DNA from: Heyndrickxia acidiproducens DSM 23148
Lineage (GTDB): Bacteria; Bacillota; Bacilli; Bacillales; Bacillaceae_C
Length of the DNA: 64,000 bases
Reading direction: 5' to 3'
Assembly: GCF_000374345.1 (NCBI RefSeq)
Contig: NZ_KB893983.1
Span: forward strand, 20,518 to 84,517
Position numbers and translations under genes: made by a program. This document shows, piece after piece, positions 21,136 through 30,368 of the stretch (positions within the stretch are counted from its first letter, which is position 1; each line of letters begins with the position of its first letter). The notes under the pieces were generated by a model that did no database searches, had not been told where the DNA came from, and saw nothing but the letters and a program-made list of their open reading frames with translations.

Positions 21136-21648
21136 TTATGGTTTTACATGGGCGGCACGGTGCGCATGGCGGCTGGCGGCAGCTGCTGCAATTGCCCCGA
21201 CAATATCATCCAGGAATGTATGGCATGATCCGTCCGAATGATCGTTCAGTTTCGCTAAAATGCCCGGCTTTTGTTTATCAATGTATCCGTAGTTTGTAAA
21301 TCCGATTGACCCGTAGACGTTCACAATCGACAACGCCATAATTTCATCGATCCCGTATAAACTTTCATCGACGGCGATGGTGCTTTGCAGCGGCTCATCC
21401 AGCAAGCCCTTTTCGGCTAAAACGTCCAACTGGATCCCCGTTACAATGGCGTTTTGCACTTCACGTTTGGATAGCACAGCATTGACGCTTTCAATACAAT
21501 CCTCAAGCGTCATTTCAGGATAATATCTTTTTTGCAAATAAAGGACGAGCTCTGCTATATCTTCGACTTTAACGCCGCGCTCCTTTAATCTTTTGCGTGC
21601 AATTTGTTCGGAAATATCCATTTTTTTTTGACTTTCCACTTTTTTCAC
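21136..21648 (-). CDS. yutG: Phosphatidylglycerophosphatase A-like protein YutG
   Basis: A 170-residue protein of the PgpA-like family. It shows the acidic metal-binding type motif NDHSDGSCHTFLDDIVGA near the C-terminus and a long helical N-terminal part (ARKRLKERGVKVEDIAELV). E. coli PgpA removes phosphate from phosphatidylglycerophosphate; the Bacillus YutG group is shorter in membrane helices, and its substrate is not certain. It is convergent with yutF and divergent from yutH. Confidence 0.8.
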   Translation of the reverse strand: MKKVESQKKMDISEQIARKRLKERGVKVEDIAELVLYLQKRYYPEMTLEDCIESVNAVLSKREVQNAIVTGIQLDVLAEKGLLDEPLQSTIAVDESLYGIDEIMALSIVNVYGSIGFTNYGYIDKQKPGILAKLNDHSDGSCHTFLDDIVGAIAAAAASRHAHRAAHVKP

Positions 21649-21784
21649 CCTCTAAAGTTGATATGAAAACTCCATTGTCTATTAGCATGATCATTCTAAT
21701 TGATTTTATGAAAGCAAGCAAGAAAATGCTTTCTTCACATATAATGATTAAAGCATTTCAGTTTTGTTGGAGGAGGGGCAAATT

Positions 21785-22801
21785 TTGTCGCAGGCGATCC
21801 TGAACAAGTATTATGGCATTCAAGCAGAAACTTCATTTTTTGACGGGAAAATGGTCAGGTATGCAGCCAATGGCCGGCTCTACACCCTTGTCCCCGTTAC
21901 CCAAATACCGGAAAACGTTCTTGCTGAATTATATGAAATGTCCCGGCATCTCGTGACGTGCGGGGATCGTTACGTTTCAACTTTCTATCCGGCAAAGGAT
22001 GAGAAACTGTTGATTACGGATGATGAAACCGACTATTGTTTGCTTGAAAATGCTTATTTAAAACCGGCCGCCAACATCCGTACCGGCAGGAAACTGGCTA
22101 AATTCCATCTGCGCGGCAGAACCATTCCGGTGGCAATCAGCGCCACCAGCCGGATGGGGGAGTGGAAACATTACTGGGAGAAGCGTCTTGAACAGATGGA
22201 AAAAGTATGGTACCAAACAGTAGAAGAGCATCCGGACGACCCGTTTGAGCGCATGTTTATAGAATCCTTTCCATATTATATGGGACTGTGCGAAAATGCG
22301 ATTCAGTATGTCGTGGATACGGAAATGGATGACACCCCGGCGGAAAGCGATGCCGGCACGATCTGCCATGAACGCTTTGCAGCCGGGACCTGGGGACGCA
22401 AATATTTAATCCATCATCCATTTGACTGGGTATTCGACCATGCCGGCCGGGACATTGCAGAAAAAATCCGCGAGCAGTACCTTATGAAGCAGCGCACGTT
22501 CCGCCCGGAAGTACAGGCTTTTCTGCGCCAGTACCAATCGCTTTCCCCATTATCTGCCTTTTCGTGGCGGCTGATATTCGCACGGCTTTTATTTCCGCTC
22601 CATTATTTTGAATGTGTGGAAGCTTATTTTCTTTCCCATTCAGAACGGGACCAAAAATTATATGAAGAAAAACTTCAAAAAATTTTACGCGACACCAGGC
22701 ATTATGAGGCTTTTTTAGCAGAGTTTTATGATCTGGCCGAGGTGCCGGCAAGAAAACAAAAAATCCCGGCTGTCGGCTGGCTTAAAGCCGGCAGCCATTA
22801 A
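21785..22801 (+). CDS. yutH: Spore coat protein YutH (CotS-related)
   Basis: A 338-residue protein of the CotS/YutH family, which has a degenerate aminoglycoside-kinase fold and is part of the spore coat. Visible traits are the N-lobe part NKYYGIQAETSFFDGKMVRY, the segment GTICHERFAAGTWG in place of the kinase catalytic loop, and DWVFDHAGRDIAEKIREQY for the metal-binding part. The start is TTG 21785, as AGGAGGGG lies 7-8 nt upstream. It should be mother-cell expressed. It has no signal peptide. Confidence 0.85.
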   Translation: MSQAILNKYYGIQAETSFFDGKMVRYAANGRLYTLVPVTQIPENVLAELYEMSRHLVTCGDRYVSTFYPAKDEKLLITDDETDYCLLENAYLKPAANIRTGRKLAKFHLRGRTIPVAISATSRMGEWKHYWEKRLEQMEKVWYQTVEEHPDDPFERMFIESFPYYMGLCENAIQYVVDTEMDDTPAESDAGTICHERFAAGTWGRKYLIHHPFDWVFDHAGRDIAEKIREQYLMKQRTFRPEVQAFLRQYQSLSPLSAFSWRLIFARLLFPLHYFECVEAYFLSHSERDQKLYEEKLQKILRDTRHYEAFLAEFYDLAEVPARKQKIPAVGWLKAGSH

Positions 22802-22830
22802 AAAAAGCGACTTCATAATAGAAATCGCTC
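22801..22830 (-). terminator. Terminator of yutI
   Basis: On the minus strand AGCGATTTC pairs with GAAGTCGCT and is followed by seven T residues. Confidence 0.75.
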
Positions 22831-22854
22831 TGAAATCCCATTTACACTTTCGCA

Positions 22855-23091
22855 TTAAAAGACTTGTTCAACTTCCACGATACCGGGAACTTCTTCAAAA
22901 AGCGCCCGTTCAATGCCGGCTTTTAATGTAATGGTTGAACTCGGGCAACTGCCGCATGCCCCAAGCAGGCGAAGTTTGACAATGCCGTCTTCAACGTCAA
23001 TCAATTCGCAGTCGCCGCCGTCGCGAAGCAGAAATGGGCGAAGTTTATCCAATACTTCCTGTACCTGTTCCGTAATGGTTTCTGTAGGCAT
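22855..23091 (-). CDS. yutI: NifU C-terminal-like Fe-S carrier YutI
   Basis: A 78-residue Nfu-type protein that binds an Fe-S cluster between two subunits and hands it to target enzymes. The cluster motif is Cys-X-X-Cys in [16 protein letters not shown]. The start is ATG 23091 with AAAGGAG 8 nt upstream, rather than ATG 23109. With yutM and the suf operon it makes up the Fe-S delivery set of this window. It is cytosolic. Confidence 0.92.
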   Translation of the reverse strand: MPTETITEQVQEVLDKLRPFLLRDGGDCELIDVEDGIVKLRLLGACGSCPSSTITLKAGIERALFEEVPGIVEVEQVF

Positions 23092-23266
23092 GTGATCGCT
23101 CCTTTCCATATTCCCATTATAATCAGGATCTGAGAAAAAATCTATTATGGATGATTATTAATTGGAATATAGTGTTTTCCTTTGGCGTGCCATTTAGTAC
23201 AATAAAGAAAAAACCGTGCGCAATTTTTCTAACAGGCAGAATGGTTAACATGAGAGGGGCGGGGAA

Positions 23267-23626
23267 ATGGAGAAACCCATCACAATTCAAGTATACGGAG
23301 CAGAGGTCATATGCGCAAGCTGTGCCAATGCCCCGTCATCGCGTGACACGTTTGAATGGATCGAAGCTGCGCTGGCCCGCAAATTCCCGGGGCAGCCGTT
23401 CAGCATGCAGTATATTGATATTTTCAATCCCCCGGACAAAACAGAGGAGCGCGCTTTTGCGCAGAAAGTCCTGGATGAAGATTTGTTTTACCCGGTTATT
23501 ACGGCGGACGGCCGGATCATTTCAGAAGGGAATCCGCCACTAAAAAAGATTTTCGCTGTGATGGAGGCATATGGGTATACGCCGGTTAAAGAACCCGGCA
23601 CTTTGCGGAAGGCCGAAACACGATAA
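23267..23626 (+). CDS. yuzD: YuzD family protein (DUF1462)
   Basis: A 119-residue protein with a thioredoxin-like outline. The N-terminus ITIQVYGAEVICASCANAPSS has the pair Cys-X-X-Cys, and FYPVITADGRIISEGNPPL resembles the cis-Pro region. DUF1462 proteins are found in Bacilli next to Fe-S genes, with unknown function; a redox role is only inferred. GAGAGGGG precedes the ATG. It is divergent from yutI and followed by yutM. Confidence 0.85.
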   Translation: MEKPITIQVYGAEVICASCANAPSSRDTFEWIEAALARKFPGQPFSMQYIDIFNPPDKTEERAFAQKVLDEDLFYPVITADGRIISEGNPPLKKIFAVMEAYGYTPVKEPGTLRKAETR

Positions 23627-23688
23627 TTGTTTTCAATTGTATAAACGTTTATAATCATGATAAACGGTAATCAAAAGGGGGTGCAATG

Positions 23689-24051
23689 ATGGGCGAAGTG
23701 GTAACCATTACGGAAGCGGCTGCTTTTCAAATCAAGGATATGATGGAGAAAAACGATGAGCAAGATGCTTATTTTCGTGTTGCTGTCAACGGCGGGGGCT
23801 GCAGCGGTTTATCTTACGGGCTTGTATTTGACCACGAGCAAAAGGCAGACGATGGCGTTAGCGAGCAGCATGGCATCCGCATTCTCGTGGATAAGGAGAG
23901 CGCACCTATTTTAAACGGGACCATTATCGACTACAAACAGTCGATGCTTGGCGGCGGATTTACCATTGATAATCCCAATGCCATTGTTTCTTGTGGCTGC
24001 GGTTCTTCTTTTAAAACAGCTTCAAAAGCAGGCACACCTGAAAATTGCTGA
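23689..24051 (+). CDS. yutM: A-type Fe-S carrier YutM (HesB/ErpA-like)
   Basis: A 120-residue A-type carrier for Fe-S clusters. The three conserved cysteines are in NGGGCSGLSYG and in IVSCGCGSSF. It delivers clusters to apo-enzymes downstream of the SUF scaffold. ATG 23689 is preferred, because AAGGGGG lies 7 nt upstream; ATG 23686 is directly adjacent. The window thus codes for scaffold (suf), Nfu-type (yutI) and A-type (yutM) proteins within 15 kb. It has its own terminator. Confidence 0.92.
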   Translation: MGEVVTITEAAAFQIKDMMEKNDEQDAYFRVAVNGGGCSGLSYGLVFDHEQKADDGVSEQHGIRILVDKESAPILNGTIIDYKQSMLGGGFTIDNPNAIVSCGCGSSFKTASKAGTPENC

Positions 24052-24106
24052 TGCATTCGCAACCATTGGATAAAACAATGAAAGCCTGATTTTTATTTTC
24101 AGGGGC

Positions 24107-24153
24107 AAAACAAAAAACGGCAAGGCACTGATACAGGTGCCTTGCCGTTTTTC
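24107..24153. terminator. Bidirectional terminator between yutM and yumC
   Basis: The perfect 16-bp stem AAAAACGGCAAGGCAC / GTGCCTTGCCGTTTTT serves both converging genes. Confidence 0.95.
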
Positions 24154-24163
24154 ATGGAGAAAA

Positions 24164-25162
24164 TTATGATCCAAACAAAGAAGTGCTGTGCATCGGCTGG
24201 ACGCGTGCTTTCGGATCGAGATAAGCTTTTGCGTTGCTGACCGCAGTCGTGGCTTCGCCGAAACCGGTCACGATTAATTTGACCTTGCCGTCGAAAGTGC
24301 AAATGTCCCCGGCGGCATAAACACCTGGAATATTCGTTTCCAATTTTGAATTGACAACAATCGAGTTCTTTTGGATTTCCAAGCCCCAATCTTTAATCGG
24401 GCCCAATGAGGAAATAAAGCCATAATTGCAAATCAGGGCATCAATCTCAATCGTTTCTTTCCGCTCACCCTTTACTTCTTCTATCGCCAGCTGCGAAATT
24501 TTATGGCCATCGCCCGTAATGCCGCTTGCGACAAACGGAGTTTTAATCTCTACGCGGGAATTTTTTAATTGTTCAACTGTATGCTCATGGGCACGGAATT
24601 TATCACGGCGGTGGATCAGCGTCACTTTTTCCGCAATCGGCTCAAGCATGAGCGCCCAGTCGACAGCGGAATCACCGCCGCCAAGAATCGCGACCTTCTG
24701 CCCGGCAAACTGGTCGATGCCGTTGACAAAGTAGAAAAGATTCTTCCCTTCATATTGCGCAGCATTTTCCACTTCCAGGCGGCGCGGCTGGAAAGCGCCG
24801 ACGCCGGCTGTAATGATAACGGCCTTGGAATGGTGAATCTCCTGATCGGTTGTTAATGTAAACATGCCGTCGTCGCTTTTTTCAAGATTCGATACGGACT
24901 GGCCGAGGCAGACGGCAGGCTTAAACATGGAAATCTGCTCTTTCAAGTTATTGACGAGGTCCTTGGCTTTAATTTTCGGGAATCCGGCAACATCATAGAT
25001 ATATTTTTCAGGATAAAGGGTAGCCAGCTGTCCGCCAAGCTGCGGCAGGCTTTCAATAATTTTTACGGACATTTTCCGTAATCCGCCGTAAAAAGCCGTA
25101 AACAAGCCGGTCGGCCCTCCGCCAATTATGGTGATATCATAAACGGTCTGATCTTCTTTCAA
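24164..25162 (-). CDS. yumC: Ferredoxin/flavodoxin-NADP reductase YumC
   Basis: A 332-residue thioredoxin-reductase-like FNR that moves electrons between NADPH and ferredoxin or flavodoxin. The FAD site is [16 protein letters not shown] (about 12-27), the NADPH site is [13 protein letters not shown] (about 158-170), and [15 protein letters not shown] closes the FAD fold. No CxxC is present, which separates it from thioredoxin reductase. The start is TTG 25162, because GGAGGG lies 7 nt upstream; the length then equals that of B. subtilis YumC. It is probably monocistronic. Confidence 0.93.
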   Translation of the reverse strand: MKEDQTVYDITIIGGGPTGLFTAFYGGLRKMSVKIIESLPQLGGQLATLYPEKYIYDVAGFPKIKAKDLVNNLKEQISMFKPAVCLGQSVSNLEKSDDGMFTLTTDQEIHHSKAVIITAGVGAFQPRRLEVENAAQYEGKNLFYFVNGIDQFAGQKVAILGGGDSAVDWALMLEPIAEKVTLIHRRDKFRAHEHTVEQLKNSRVEIKTPFVASGITGDGHKISQLAIEEVKGERKETIEIDALICNYGFISSLGPIKDWGLEIQKNSIVVNSKLETNIPGVYAAGDICTFDGKVKLIVTGFGEATTAVSNAKAYLDPKARVQPMHSTSLFGS

Positions 25163-25289
25163 CGAAAACCCTCCAATACGCTTCATTCGATAACATCATA
25201 GCATACTTTCCCCGTTTACGCACAAAGCCTGTCCGGGGAGGGAAAACGGAAAAATGCGATCAATCACCATTACAAAAACAGTAATTTTG

Positions 25290-25318
25290 TTGAAAAAACA
25301 TACGAAAAAGCATATGAT
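25290..25318 (+). promoter_or_regulatory. Promoter of yumB
   Basis: TTGAAA (25290-25295), a 17-bp spacer and TATGAT (25313-25318). It predicts a leader of about 210 nt before yumB. The word AGCCTGTCCGGGGA occurs at both ends of the region (about 25227 and 25443). Confidence 0.5.
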
Positions 25319-25386
25319 AGAGATAAGGAAATGTGAATTTTTTGTGACAGTTTCAAGCAGAAATTGGGCAGCAGGAATGAAAAACA

Positions 25387-25404
25387 ACGTGAACAAATTC
25401 ACAA
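25387..25404. promoter_or_regulatory. Candidate Rex operator upstream of yumB
   Basis: ACGTGAACAAATTCACAA has perfect arms GTGAA/TTCAC around four bases. It fits the Firmicute Rex box TTGTGAA-N4-TTCACAA except in two outer positions. Rex senses NADH/NAD+, which fits control of an NADH dehydrogenase. The site lies between the predicted promoter and the gene. Confidence 0.55.
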
Positions 25405-25534
25405 TCTCATCTGTTTCTTAATCGATTCGTTTGCATGGCAGGCAGCCTGTCCGGGGATTGATCAGGGAAAATATGAATGAAGGGACCACGCCCACGGCTG
25501 CCGGGCATAAAATTTATAAATGGAAGTGATAAAA

Positions 25535-26755
25535 ATGGGTAGACCAAAAGTTGTTGTGTTGGGTGCAGGCTATGGCGGGCTGATGACCATAACGCGCCTG
25601 CAAAAGCAAGTATCAAAAGCGGAAGCTGAACTCGTATTGATCAACAAAAATGATTACCATTATGAGACGACTTGGCTCCACGAAGCATCCGCAGGGACAC
25701 TGCACCATGATCGTGTGCGTTATCCGGTTAAAAATGTGCTGAACGAAAGCAAAGTGAAATTCATCCAGGCTGAAGTTCTGCGCGTTAAGAAGGATGAAAA
25801 CAAGGTCGAGTTAAAAAATGGGGAAGAAGTTTCGTACGATTATTTGGTCATGGCGCTCGGATCAAATGTGGAAACATTCGGGGTCGAAGGCTTGCAGGAG
25901 TATGCTTTTTCGATCACAGATGTAAGCGCTGCCCGAAAAATCTGTGAGCATATTGAATGGCAATTTGCAGCCTATCAATCGGAAAAAACGAAAGACGAAA
26001 GCCGTTTAACAATTGTTGTCGGCGGCGCCGGTTTCACCGGTATTGAGTTTCTCGGCGAACTGGTCAACCGGATCCCGAAGCTTTGCCGGGAACACCATAT
26101 TCCGCGCGAAAAAGTCAGGATTGTTTCTGTCGAATCAAATCCTGTTGTATTGCCCCAGTTTGACAGGGAACTGGTTGATTACGCGCTTTCTTACCTGGAA
26201 AGCAAAGGCGTTGAATTCCATATTGGAACAGCAGTCAAAAAAGCAACAGCTGACGGGGTGCTGGTCGGCAAAAAAGGGGAAGAACCGCAAAAAATTAAAG
26301 CCGGTACGGTGATTTGGTCGGCGGGGGTGCGCGGTAATGCGGTGATTGACAAGTCCGGTTTTGAGAATACCCGCGGCCGTGTGAAAGTAAATCCGGATTT
26401 AACGGTACCGGGTTATGAAAATATTTTCATGATTGGGGATTGTGCGCTCATCATCAATGAAGCGGCGAACCGCCCATATCCACCGACCGCTCAGATTGCC
26501 ATGCAGCACGGTGAAGTGTGTGCACGTAATCTTGCCAAACTGATCAAAGGCAAGCATGATTTGGAAACGTTTGTCTTTAACGACCGGGGTACGGTATGCT
26601 CTTTGGGTGAAAACAATGCGATTGGCGTTGTGTTCGGAAAAAAACTGAAAGGCACCTCTGCTTCAGTCATGAAAAAAGTCGTCGATGACCGCGCCCTCTA
26701 CCTGATCGGCGGTCCGGGGCTTGTTCTAAAGAAGGGGAAATTTAACTTTATTTAG
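25535..26755 (+). CDS. yumB: Type II NADH dehydrogenase YumB
   Basis: A 406-residue FAD enzyme that passes electrons from NADH to menaquinone without pumping protons, at the inner face of the membrane. The FAD site is [11 protein letters not shown] (about 8-18), the NADH site is [16 protein letters not shown] (about 160-175), and IGDCALI carries the Asp for FAD. ATG 25535 follows GGAAGTG. Length and context match B. subtilis YumB. A Rex-like operator sits upstream. Two copies of a 149-bp repeat begin 4 bp behind the stop codon. Confidence 0.93.
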   Translation: MGRPKVVVLGAGYGGLMTITRLQKQVSKAEAELVLINKNDYHYETTWLHEASAGTLHHDRVRYPVKNVLNESKVKFIQAEVLRVKKDENKVELKNGEEVSYDYLVMALGSNVETFGVEGLQEYAFSITDVSAARKICEHIEWQFAAYQSEKTKDESRLTIVVGGAGFTGIEFLGELVNRIPKLCREHHIPREKVRIVSVESNPVVLPQFDRELVDYALSYLESKGVEFHIGTAVKKATADGVLVGKKGEEPQKIKAGTVIWSAGVRGNAVIDKSGFENTRGRVKVNPDLTVPGYENIFMIGDCALIINEAANRPYPPTAQIAMQHGEVCARNLAKLIKGKHDLETFVFNDRGTVCSLGENNAIGVVFGKKLKGTSASVMKKVVDDRALYLIGGPGLVLKKGKFNFI

Positions 26756-26758
26756 ATA

Positions 26759-27054
26759 GAAAAGCGGAGGCGACTGTTCATCGGCGTACGGATTTCATGG
26801 ACCGCGACTGAGATAAAGGAAACACGGTGAGGGACGAATCGATGTTGACTTATCGTAGGGAGGGGGCAAGGAAATCCGCTAGCCGATAGGAGCCGGAGCT
26901 GGACAAAGAAAAGCGGAGGCGACTGTTCATCGGCGTACGGATTTCATGGACCGCGACTGAGATAAAGGAAACACGGTGAGGGACGAATCGATGTTGACTT
27001 ATCGTAGGGAGGGGGCAAGGAAATCCGCTAGCCGATAGGAACCGGAGCTGGACA
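26759..27054 (+). repeat. Two tandem copies of a 149-bp structured repeat
   Basis: Copy 1 starts at 26759 and copy 2 at 26908; they differ at about one base. Each begins with AAAAGCGGAGGCGACTG and ends GGAGCTGGACA. Inside, ATCGGC pairs with GCCGAT and CGGATTTC pairs with GAAATCCG around a 3x3 internal loop, and GATAA pairs with TTATC. A third, diverged copy at 43154-43303 keeps the outer stem with compensatory changes. All copies lie directly behind a stop codon in the sense direction. It may be a structured RNA or a REP-like element. Confidence 0.85.
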
Positions 27055-27142
27055 AATAAAAAAATAGAGAGCACTTCCAATTGAGATTGACACAATTCAG
27101 TCTATTCTGTATACTTAAGATAATGTTTGGGGGGTGCGGAGA

Positions 27143-27475
27143 ATGACAAGCCATTTGATGAGTATTCCGGTACTGATCATTTCCATGGTCCTTTTTCTCG
27201 TCTTGTTTTTCGGCATCGGTTTTATCACCAATATGCTTTTGCGGATGACATGGGTGCTGGCTTTTGCCTATCCAATCATTGCCCTTCTCATCATTGACCA
27301 GGTCAAATTTTCCATGTATTTTACGGATCCGCAAGCGGCATTTCGGCACTTGGGTGATAAACTCACTTCTTTATACTTATCCGATATTTTAATTCTTTCC
27401 AGCGGCCTGGCGGGAGCGGTACTCGCAGGGATTGCCATCCGGCTGCTGCGGAAAAGCGGATACCAAATGTTTTAA
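27143..27475 (+). CDS. yuiB: Membrane protein YuiB
   Basis: A 110-residue integral membrane protein of unknown function. Hydrophobic segments lie at about residues 6-25, 33-52 and 80-100. The sequence [17 protein letters not shown] and the end [13 protein letters not shown] fit the Bacillus YuiB family, which stands near yumB in B. subtilis. ATG 27143 follows GCGGAG; the in-frame GTG at 27134 is less likely. It is followed by a terminator and then yuiC. Confidence 0.8.
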   Translation: MTSHLMSIPVLIISMVLFLVLFFGIGFITNMLLRMTWVLAFAYPIIALLIIDQVKFSMYFTDPQAAFRHLGDKLTSLYLSDILILSSGLAGAVLAGIAIRLLRKSGYQMF

Positions 27476-27513
27476 AAAAGCTGCCACCATCTCCCGGGCA
27501 GCTTTCCTTTTTT
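27475..27513 (+). terminator. Terminator of yuiB
   Basis: The stem AAAGCTGCC / GGGCAGCTTT is followed by CCTTTTTT. It overlaps the yuiB stop. Confidence 0.85.
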
Positions 27514-27578
27514 CTTTCCTCCTCCATGCATATTCCAAAAGCCCGTTGGAGACAATAGCTTTAGGAGGAGTGAATCAA

Positions 27579-28220
27579 TTGAAAAAGAAAAAATGGATGA
27601 TCCGCTTGTTGATGATATTTTTAGTGATATGGGCGATATTATCCACTTTCCAATCGATTTCCGGAGTGAAAGCGGCGGGCCAAAACGGGCAGACAGCAAA
27701 TCCCGTGTGGAAAAGTTTAAAACCATTGAGAAACGAATGGCTCTCATCCGATGACAAACCGCTTAAAAAACAGCCTTCATCATTAGATGCCTATAACTGG
27801 AGCGTCTATCCGAAAAAACAGGTGACCGCTACAGGCTATACGGCCGGCGTGGAATCCACAGGCAAATCCCCGGATCACCCCGGTTACGGCATTACTTATT
27901 CCGGGGTAAAAGTAAAACGGGATTTATACTCCACCATTGCTGCGGATACGAATGTTTTCCCGATCGGAACCGTCCTGTATATTCCCGGTTATGATTTCGG
28001 AGTGGTGGCCGACACAGGCTCCGCAATAAAAGGAAACCGGCTGGATCTTTACTTTGAGACCGTTTCGGACGTATACAAAAATTGGGGAAAACAAACATTG
28101 AATGTTTACGTCATCAAAATGGGCAACGGCACCCTGACGGAACAAGAACTTGCCGAAATGAACGAAGACAAGGCTATGCAAGTGTTCAGGCAACAATATA
28201 TCAAATCAAAACCCGAGTAG
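27579..28220 (+). CDS. yuiC: 3D-domain protein YuiC (lytic transglycosylase-like)
   Basis: A 213-residue exported protein with a 3D (three-aspartate) domain, related to MltA/resuscitation-factor lytic transglycosylases. An N-terminal basic stretch and hydrophobic helix (about 6-22) form a signal anchor or signal peptide. The 3D domain covers about 85-190, with the acidic motif [17 protein letters not shown]. Homologues are known as Sps (stationary phase survival) muralytic proteins. The start is TTG 27579, marked by AGGAGGAG 9 nt upstream. It acts on the cell wall; the exact substrate is not known here. Confidence 0.88.
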   Translation: MKKKKWMIRLLMIFLVIWAILSTFQSISGVKAAGQNGQTANPVWKSLKPLRNEWLSSDDKPLKKQPSSLDAYNWSVYPKKQVTATGYTAGVESTGKSPDHPGYGITYSGVKVKRDLYSTIAADTNVFPIGTVLYIPGYDFGVVADTGSAIKGNRLDLYFETVSDVYKNWGKQTLNVYVIKMGNGTLTEQELAEMNEDKAMQVFRQQYIKSKPE

Positions 28221-28221
28221 C

Positions 28222-28352
28222 GCAAAAAAGAATTTGCGCTCAATTTTTGTGCTTGGGATCTGCGCCACGCGGAGCAAAGCTATTACAGGAATACCTAACA
28301 CTGTTTGAAAAATCGAGATCACAACCCCGGAGCAATTGCCCGGGTTTTTTGA
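28222..28352 (+). terminator. Terminator hairpins behind yuiC
   Basis: Two hairpins are visible. GCGCAAA/TTTGCGC lies at 28222-28246, followed by CAATTTTT. AACCCCGG/CCCGGGTT lies at 28318-28352, followed by six T residues. The second may end an independent short transcript. Confidence 0.7.
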
Positions 28353-28419
28353 ATTTTAATCGATCTAATCCGTTAGTAAGCTGCAATGAAGCCATTATAA
28401 TAAAACAGAGGTGATTCAA

Positions 28420-29922
28420 ATGTTTGAAATTCGGCATCAGGATCCGATCGGGTGCCAGGAGGATTGTCTGATCATCGGACTGCAAAATGTGCAGGATAAA
28501 TTCGGCGGCAGGCTTTCCCTTTTGGACCAACAGTTCAATGGTGCGTTAACAGAGCTTGTAAAATCAGGCGATCTGTCCGCAAAATGTCATTGCCTTTCTG
28601 TCATTCATACCTTGGGGAGAATGCAGGTAAAACGGATTGTTTTTGTCGGGCTTGGCAAACCGAAGGAATTAAAAAAACAGGACTTAAAAAAAGCATTTGG
28701 TAAAGCGTTCAAGCAAATGAAAAAAATGCGCTGGACATCTGCCGGTATTGCCCTTGATACATTTACAACGGTACACATCACCGCTTTGGATGCGGCTTTC
28801 GCCCTCAGTGAAGCATTACCGCTTTCGACGTATGAATTTGAAGGCTATAAGCGCAAGCCGAATATTCCGGATGCACCGGTTGGCAGGGCGGCAGTCTTTG
28901 CTGATGGTAAGGATGAAGAAGAACTGAAAGCCGTTTTGAAAAAAGGCTATGTTTATGGCAAAGCTACAAACGCGGCACGCACGCTTGTGAATATGCCATC
29001 CAATCTTTTAACGGCTTCGCAGCTTGCGGTTTACGCACGGCAGCTCAGCCGGAAATATGATTTTGAAATCGAAATCCTTGAAAAAGAAGAGATGGAAAAA
29101 CTGGGGATGGGCGCACTGCTTGCGGTCAATCAAGGGTCAGTTGAACCGCCCAGGATGATCGTTCTGAAGTACCAAGGCAAAGCGGAGTGGAGCGGTGCCC
29201 TCGGACTCGTTGGAAAAGGCGTTACTTTCGACACAGGCGGTTATTCGCTGAAAACGAAAGCAGGTATGACCGGCATGAAAACAGACATGGCCGGAGCTGC
29301 AGCCGTATTTGGTGCAATGGAAGTGATCGGCGAACTGCAGCTGCAGCAAAATGTGGTCGCTGTTATTCCGGCAACAGACAATATGATTAGCGGAAACGCC
29401 TTTAAAGCGGATGATGTCATCACCAGCCTCAGTGGGAAAACCATTGAAATCCTGAATACCGATGCGGAAGGCCGCTTAATCTTGGCGGATGCCGTTACCT
29501 ATGCGAAACAGCACGGTGCCAGCTATATTGTTGATGTTGCGACCTTAACCGGCGGCGTGATTACAGCATTGGGCCGGGACAAAACAGGCGCGATGACAAA
29601 CGATGAAGTTTTCTTTGAAAAAGTTCTGGAAGCTTCTGCTGAAACGGGGGAGTTTATTTGGCGCCTGCCTATCACAGAAGCCGATCAAGAAAAGATCAGA
29701 GACAGCAAAATAGCTGATCTGAATAATTCTCCCGCGCGTGAAGGCCATGCGATCATGGGCGGGGTGTTTATCGGCGAATTTGCAGAAAACACGCCATGGG
29801 TCCATCTCGACATTGCCGGAACAGCAACAGCGGAAAAAGAGAGCGATCTGGGGCCGGCCGGCGCAACCGGTGTGATGGTTAGAACGTTGGCCGTACTGGC
29901 AGAAAGAATGGCGGTAAAATGA
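28420..29922 (+). CDS. pepA: Leucyl aminopeptidase (M17)
   Basis: A 500-residue cytosolic M17 metallo-aminopeptidase (YuiE in B. subtilis). The N-terminal macro-like domain ends near residue 170. The catalytic domain shows [14 protein letters not shown] (metal Lys and Asp), [10 protein letters not shown] and the family signature [10 protein letters not shown], followed by DVATLTGG. It removes N-terminal residues from peptides as a hexamer with two metal ions. ATG 28420 follows AGAGGTGA. It is followed by the convergent two-TM gene at 29946. Confidence 0.94.
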   Translation: MFEIRHQDPIGCQEDCLIIGLQNVQDKFGGRLSLLDQQFNGALTELVKSGDLSAKCHCLSVIHTLGRMQVKRIVFVGLGKPKELKKQDLKKAFGKAFKQMKKMRWTSAGIALDTFTTVHITALDAAFALSEALPLSTYEFEGYKRKPNIPDAPVGRAAVFADGKDEEELKAVLKKGYVYGKATNAARTLVNMPSNLLTASQLAVYARQLSRKYDFEIEILEKEEMEKLGMGALLAVNQGSVEPPRMIVLKYQGKAEWSGALGLVGKGVTFDTGGYSLKTKAGMTGMKTDMAGAAAVFGAMEVIGELQLQQNVVAVIPATDNMISGNAFKADDVITSLSGKTIEILNTDAEGRLILADAVTYAKQHGASYIVDVATLTGGVITALGRDKTGAMTNDEVFFEKVLEASAETGEFIWRLPITEADQEKIRDSKIADLNNSPAREGHAIMGGVFIGEFAENTPWVHLDIAGTATAEKESDLGPAGATGVMVRTLAVLAERMAVK

Positions 29923-29945
29923 ATTTTTTCATGCGGATCCCGGCT

Positions 29946-30182
29946 TTAGTTGCTGTTTTGGCCAATGGAAAGCTTACGTTTTATATAAGGGATGCTGACT
30001 TTTAAAATTAACAAAGCAATCAGTAATCCAAGCAGAATCCGGTCAAAAGTATCAAATTGGTTAAGCGCTGCAAATGGATGCAGAAATGAAGCAAGAAGCT
30101 TCCGGCACATCATGAAATCAACGAACACTGTTAATAGATACAGGTAAATTGAAACAACTGAAATCAGCAGAAATAATTTCAT
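29946..30182 (-). CDS. Small two-TM protein, possible germinant receptor D subunit
   Basis: A 78-residue protein that I do not recognise by name. Two transmembrane helices are clear, about residues 3-22 (LFLLISVVSIYLYLLTVF) and 47-66 (ILLGLLIALLILKVSIP), joined by a loop and ended by a basic tail. It is divergent from the gerK-type operon. Small two-TM proteins beside gerA-family operons are known as germinant receptor D subunits, and the size and topology fit; that role is inferred. GGATGGAG precedes ATG 30182. A start at ATG 30203 is possible. Confidence 0.6.
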   Translation of the reverse strand: MKLFLLISVVSIYLYLLTVFVDFMMCRKLLASFLHPFAALNQFDTFDRILLGLLIALLILKVSIPYIKRKLSIGQNSN

Positions 30183-30368
30183 GGATTCTCCATCCTTCTT
30201 CATAATTCTTTTTAAATGAAACATACTAAGGGCAACGGCTGTATTGGAAAAGGCTGCAGCTATTCATAGTATGTGCGGGCATTTCCGCCGCTAAGCTGTT
30301 GTTCAGCTGGATGGATTGGGAAAAGCTGGCGCAAATCGAATGTTGCATGAAGAGAATGGAGAATCCAT

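Noticed and set aside
30240..30271. Sigma-G promoter before the gerK-type operon
   Set aside because: TGTATT and CATAGTA are present, but the 19-bp spacer is too long for a confident call.
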